From Nitrospirota bacterium (lineage in GTDB: Bacteria > Nitrospirota > UBA9217), in assembly GCA_017885365.1 (NCBI GenBank), contig JAFNGD010000301.1:1-6938 (forward strand): DNA of 6,938 nucleotides, written 5' to 3'. A program made the position numbers and the translations under genes. Numbering within the stretch: the stretch's first letter is position 1; the number at the start of each line of letters is the position of its first letter. Shown here in pieces: positions 6,091 through 6,938 of the stretch. The notes under the pieces were generated by a model. That model was not told the DNA's origin. It was given only the letters and a program-made list of their open reading frames with translations, and made no database searches.

Positions 6091-6108
6091 GATTGTTTAT
6101 CAACAATC
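6091..6108. repeat. Perfect 7-bp hairpin at the end of the transposase fragment
   Basis: GATTGTT (6091-6097) and AACAATC (6102-6108) form a perfect stem with a 4-base loop that includes part of the stop codon of the truncated transposase. No T-tract follows on either strand, so it is not a standard terminator. It may be a piece of the element's foldback ends. Confidence 0.4.
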
Positions 6109-6258
6109 GGGTTGATTCTTGCTGCGGATTGACTGCTGGCGTGTGTTCATGAAGTTACTGCGGTCCTCGTCGCTCTTGAAGACGGCTTTCCTTTCATTCC
6201 CCCGGGAGGTGATGTGATAGACAGCACCGGCATACTCGATACACAAGGGACGGGCCAT
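6100..6258 (-). pseudogene. N-terminal fragment of a REP-associated tyrosine transposase (Y1_Tnp)
   Basis: The first 38 codons from ATG 6258 read MARPLCIEYAGAVYHITSRG followed by NERKAVFKSDEDRSNFMN. This is a close match to the start of RAYT/TnpA_REP proteins (MARPLRIEY.GA.YH.TSRGNER..IF..D.DR..F). After Asn38 the similarity stops, and 14 unrelated residues lead to a TGA at 6100-6102. The HUH metal-binding motif, the catalytic tyrosine and some 150-250 further residues are missing, so it cannot transpose by itself. The frame is open 12 codons upstream of 6258, but the conserved start is MARPL. A 7-bp hairpin (6091-6108) overlaps the stop codon. Confidence 0.8.
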
Positions 6259-6419
6259 AAATGCGGGATTAGCAGTAACAAACGAGTGGGTCAAACATTA
6301 TGGACCTGACCTTAGACGCAAAAAAGAAAAGACCTGCGTGAGCAGATCGTTCCATGAGTGAAACTATGGCACATGATGAAGATAAGAACAGGATCGAGTC
6401 GAACAGCAGAGAGCTGGTC

Positions 6420-6701
6420 CTACAGTGTCGCCGCCCGCTCTAACGTCGCCTTCGTACTTATCTTCTTGATCGCAGGTTTCTTTAGATTGCCGGCAATATC
6501 CGTCAAACTTGCAATAGTCGTTTCCCGTTTGGCAACAATGTCAGCCTGATCGGTCGTCGACATCTGCTTCAGCACCTGGATCAGCCCGCTTGCCTGTTCC
6601 AGGTGCTCCATGGATTCAGAAAGAGACTTCCTTTTGATCGACTCTTTTGTCTCATCGATCAAAGAATCTATGGCAACCCTTACCCGTCGGAATTCCTGCA
6701 T
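6420..6701 (-). CDS. Small helical hypothetical protein
   Basis: 93 residues from ATG 6701 (MQEFRRVRVAIDSLIDETKE...). I do not recognise it. It is charged, appears almost entirely helical (heptad-like Leu/Ile/Val spacing over about 1-60), has no signal peptide or membrane segment, and ends with a basic stretch (LKKPAIKKISTKATLERAATL). AAAGGAG lies 13 bases before 6701, rather far for a Shine-Dalgarno. The alternative ATG at 6761 (113 residues) has no good site either. Base composition is more AT-rich than leuS/der, and it lies next to transposase debris, so it may be acquired or a remnant. A plus-strand frame over the same bases (6358-6549) is less protein-like. Confidence 0.4.
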   Translation of the reverse strand: MQEFRRVRVAIDSLIDETKESIKRKSLSESMEHLEQASGLIQVLKQMSTTDQADIVAKRETTIASLTDIAGNLKKPAIKKISTKATLERAATL

Positions 6702-6882
6702 AGTGATACCCAGTCTCCTTTGTGAAATGTGGTCCTTCAATATAAGTCTTATTGAGGGCATTAGCTCGTTAAAAGAGCAGGTCGAACGAGAGAAACCCGA
6801 AGATGTTCCCGAGAAACCTGGGATCAGGTAGCTGGGGAAGATGGAGAGGCGGACCGTGTCGAGGGTAGCAAATTACGATAAC

Positions 6883-6938
6883 TCAAGCTCGGCACTGTTT
6901 TCCACCCAAATCTCCCACGATCTCCCTGAACTGCTCCA
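6883..6938 (-). CDS. Possible C-terminal end of a gene entering from the right edge
   Basis: On the minus strand the last bases read EQFREIVGDLGGKQCRA and then a TGA at 6885-6883. This has protein-like composition and is open to the window edge. Only 17 residues are visible, so this may be chance; no family can be named. Confidence 0.22.
   Translation of the reverse strand, partial: EQFREIVGDLGGKQCRA

Larger units (their letters stand above)
5937..6311 (-). mobile_element. Deletion remnant of a RAYT/IS200-like element between direct repeats
   Basis: Two 17-bp direct copies, ACATTATAGACCTGACC (5937-5953) and ACATTATGGACCTGACC (6295-6311), differ at one base and bracket about 340 bases containing the N-terminal fragment of a tyrosine (Y1) transposase. 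The right copy is part of a foldback GGTCA (6289-6293) / TGACC (6307-6311). Similar GTCAGGTC-type sequences flank REP-associated or IS200-like transposase genes in other bacteria (recalled, not searched). At this length the unit can only be an internally deleted, non-autonomous derivative. Confidence 0.55.

Noticed and set aside
6354..6443. 29-codon plus-strand frame starting MSETMAHDEDKNRIE
   Set aside because: Hydrophilic and superficially protein-like, but no good Shine-Dalgarno and no recognisable family; too short to support.
6358..6549. 63-codon plus-strand frame with a hydrophobic stretch (VAFVLIFLIAGFF)
   Set aside because: Opposite to the more protein-like minus-strand frame; hydrophobicity arises as the antisense of Lys/Glu-rich helical codons.

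Overview
The window looks like chromosomal DNA of a GC-rich Gram-negative bacterium. Its LeuS and Der proteins, a signal-peptide DUF4124 protein and a receiver-PilZ protein together suggest a Desulfuromonadota/Deltaproteobacteria- or Nitrospirota-type lineage. This is an inference from protein style; no phylogenetic computation was possible. The left two thirds (1-4580) is compact, GC-rich and conserved. The right third (4581-6938) is accessory: looser, more AT-rich towards the end, and holding a toxin-antitoxin pair and mobile-element debris.

From left to right, the minus strand carries a probable co-directional run. It starts with a secreted or periplasmic DUF4124 coiled-coil protein (2326-2856), then a receiver-like/PilZ protein (1524-2198), then leuS (1493 to beyond base 1; 497 codons present, C-terminal part cut off). 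The DUF4124 gene has a leader with two strong, consecutive hairpins. Divergently, the plus strand carries der (3186-4580), a ribosome-assembly GTPase. It has a good sigma70-like promoter whose spacer contains a perfect dyad, and a leader with a 10-bp long-range inverted repeat and no visible Shine-Dalgarno. The 330-bp divergent region 2857-3185 is therefore unusually rich in structure and is the part of the window least explained by its genes.

After der comes a 280-bp stretch without a convincing gene. A vapBC-type module follows: an AbrB-fold antitoxin (4924-5199) with an almost ideal promoter and tandem 8-bp repeats at the predicted transcription start, translationally overlapped by a PIN toxin (TTG start, 5196-5615). 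The toxin's first catalytic Asp appears to be His, so it may be inactive or altered.

The rest (5616-6938) holds a pyrimidine-rich degenerate repeat tract, a deletion remnant of an IS200/REP-associated tyrosine transposase (RAYT) bracketed by near-identical 17-bp direct repeats, a small unrecognised helical ORF (6420-6701), and possibly the last codons of another minus-strand gene at the window edge. I did not find a clearly new multi-gene system. The best leads are the structured divergent regulatory region, the substituted PIN toxin and the degenerate receiver fused to an intact PilZ domain.
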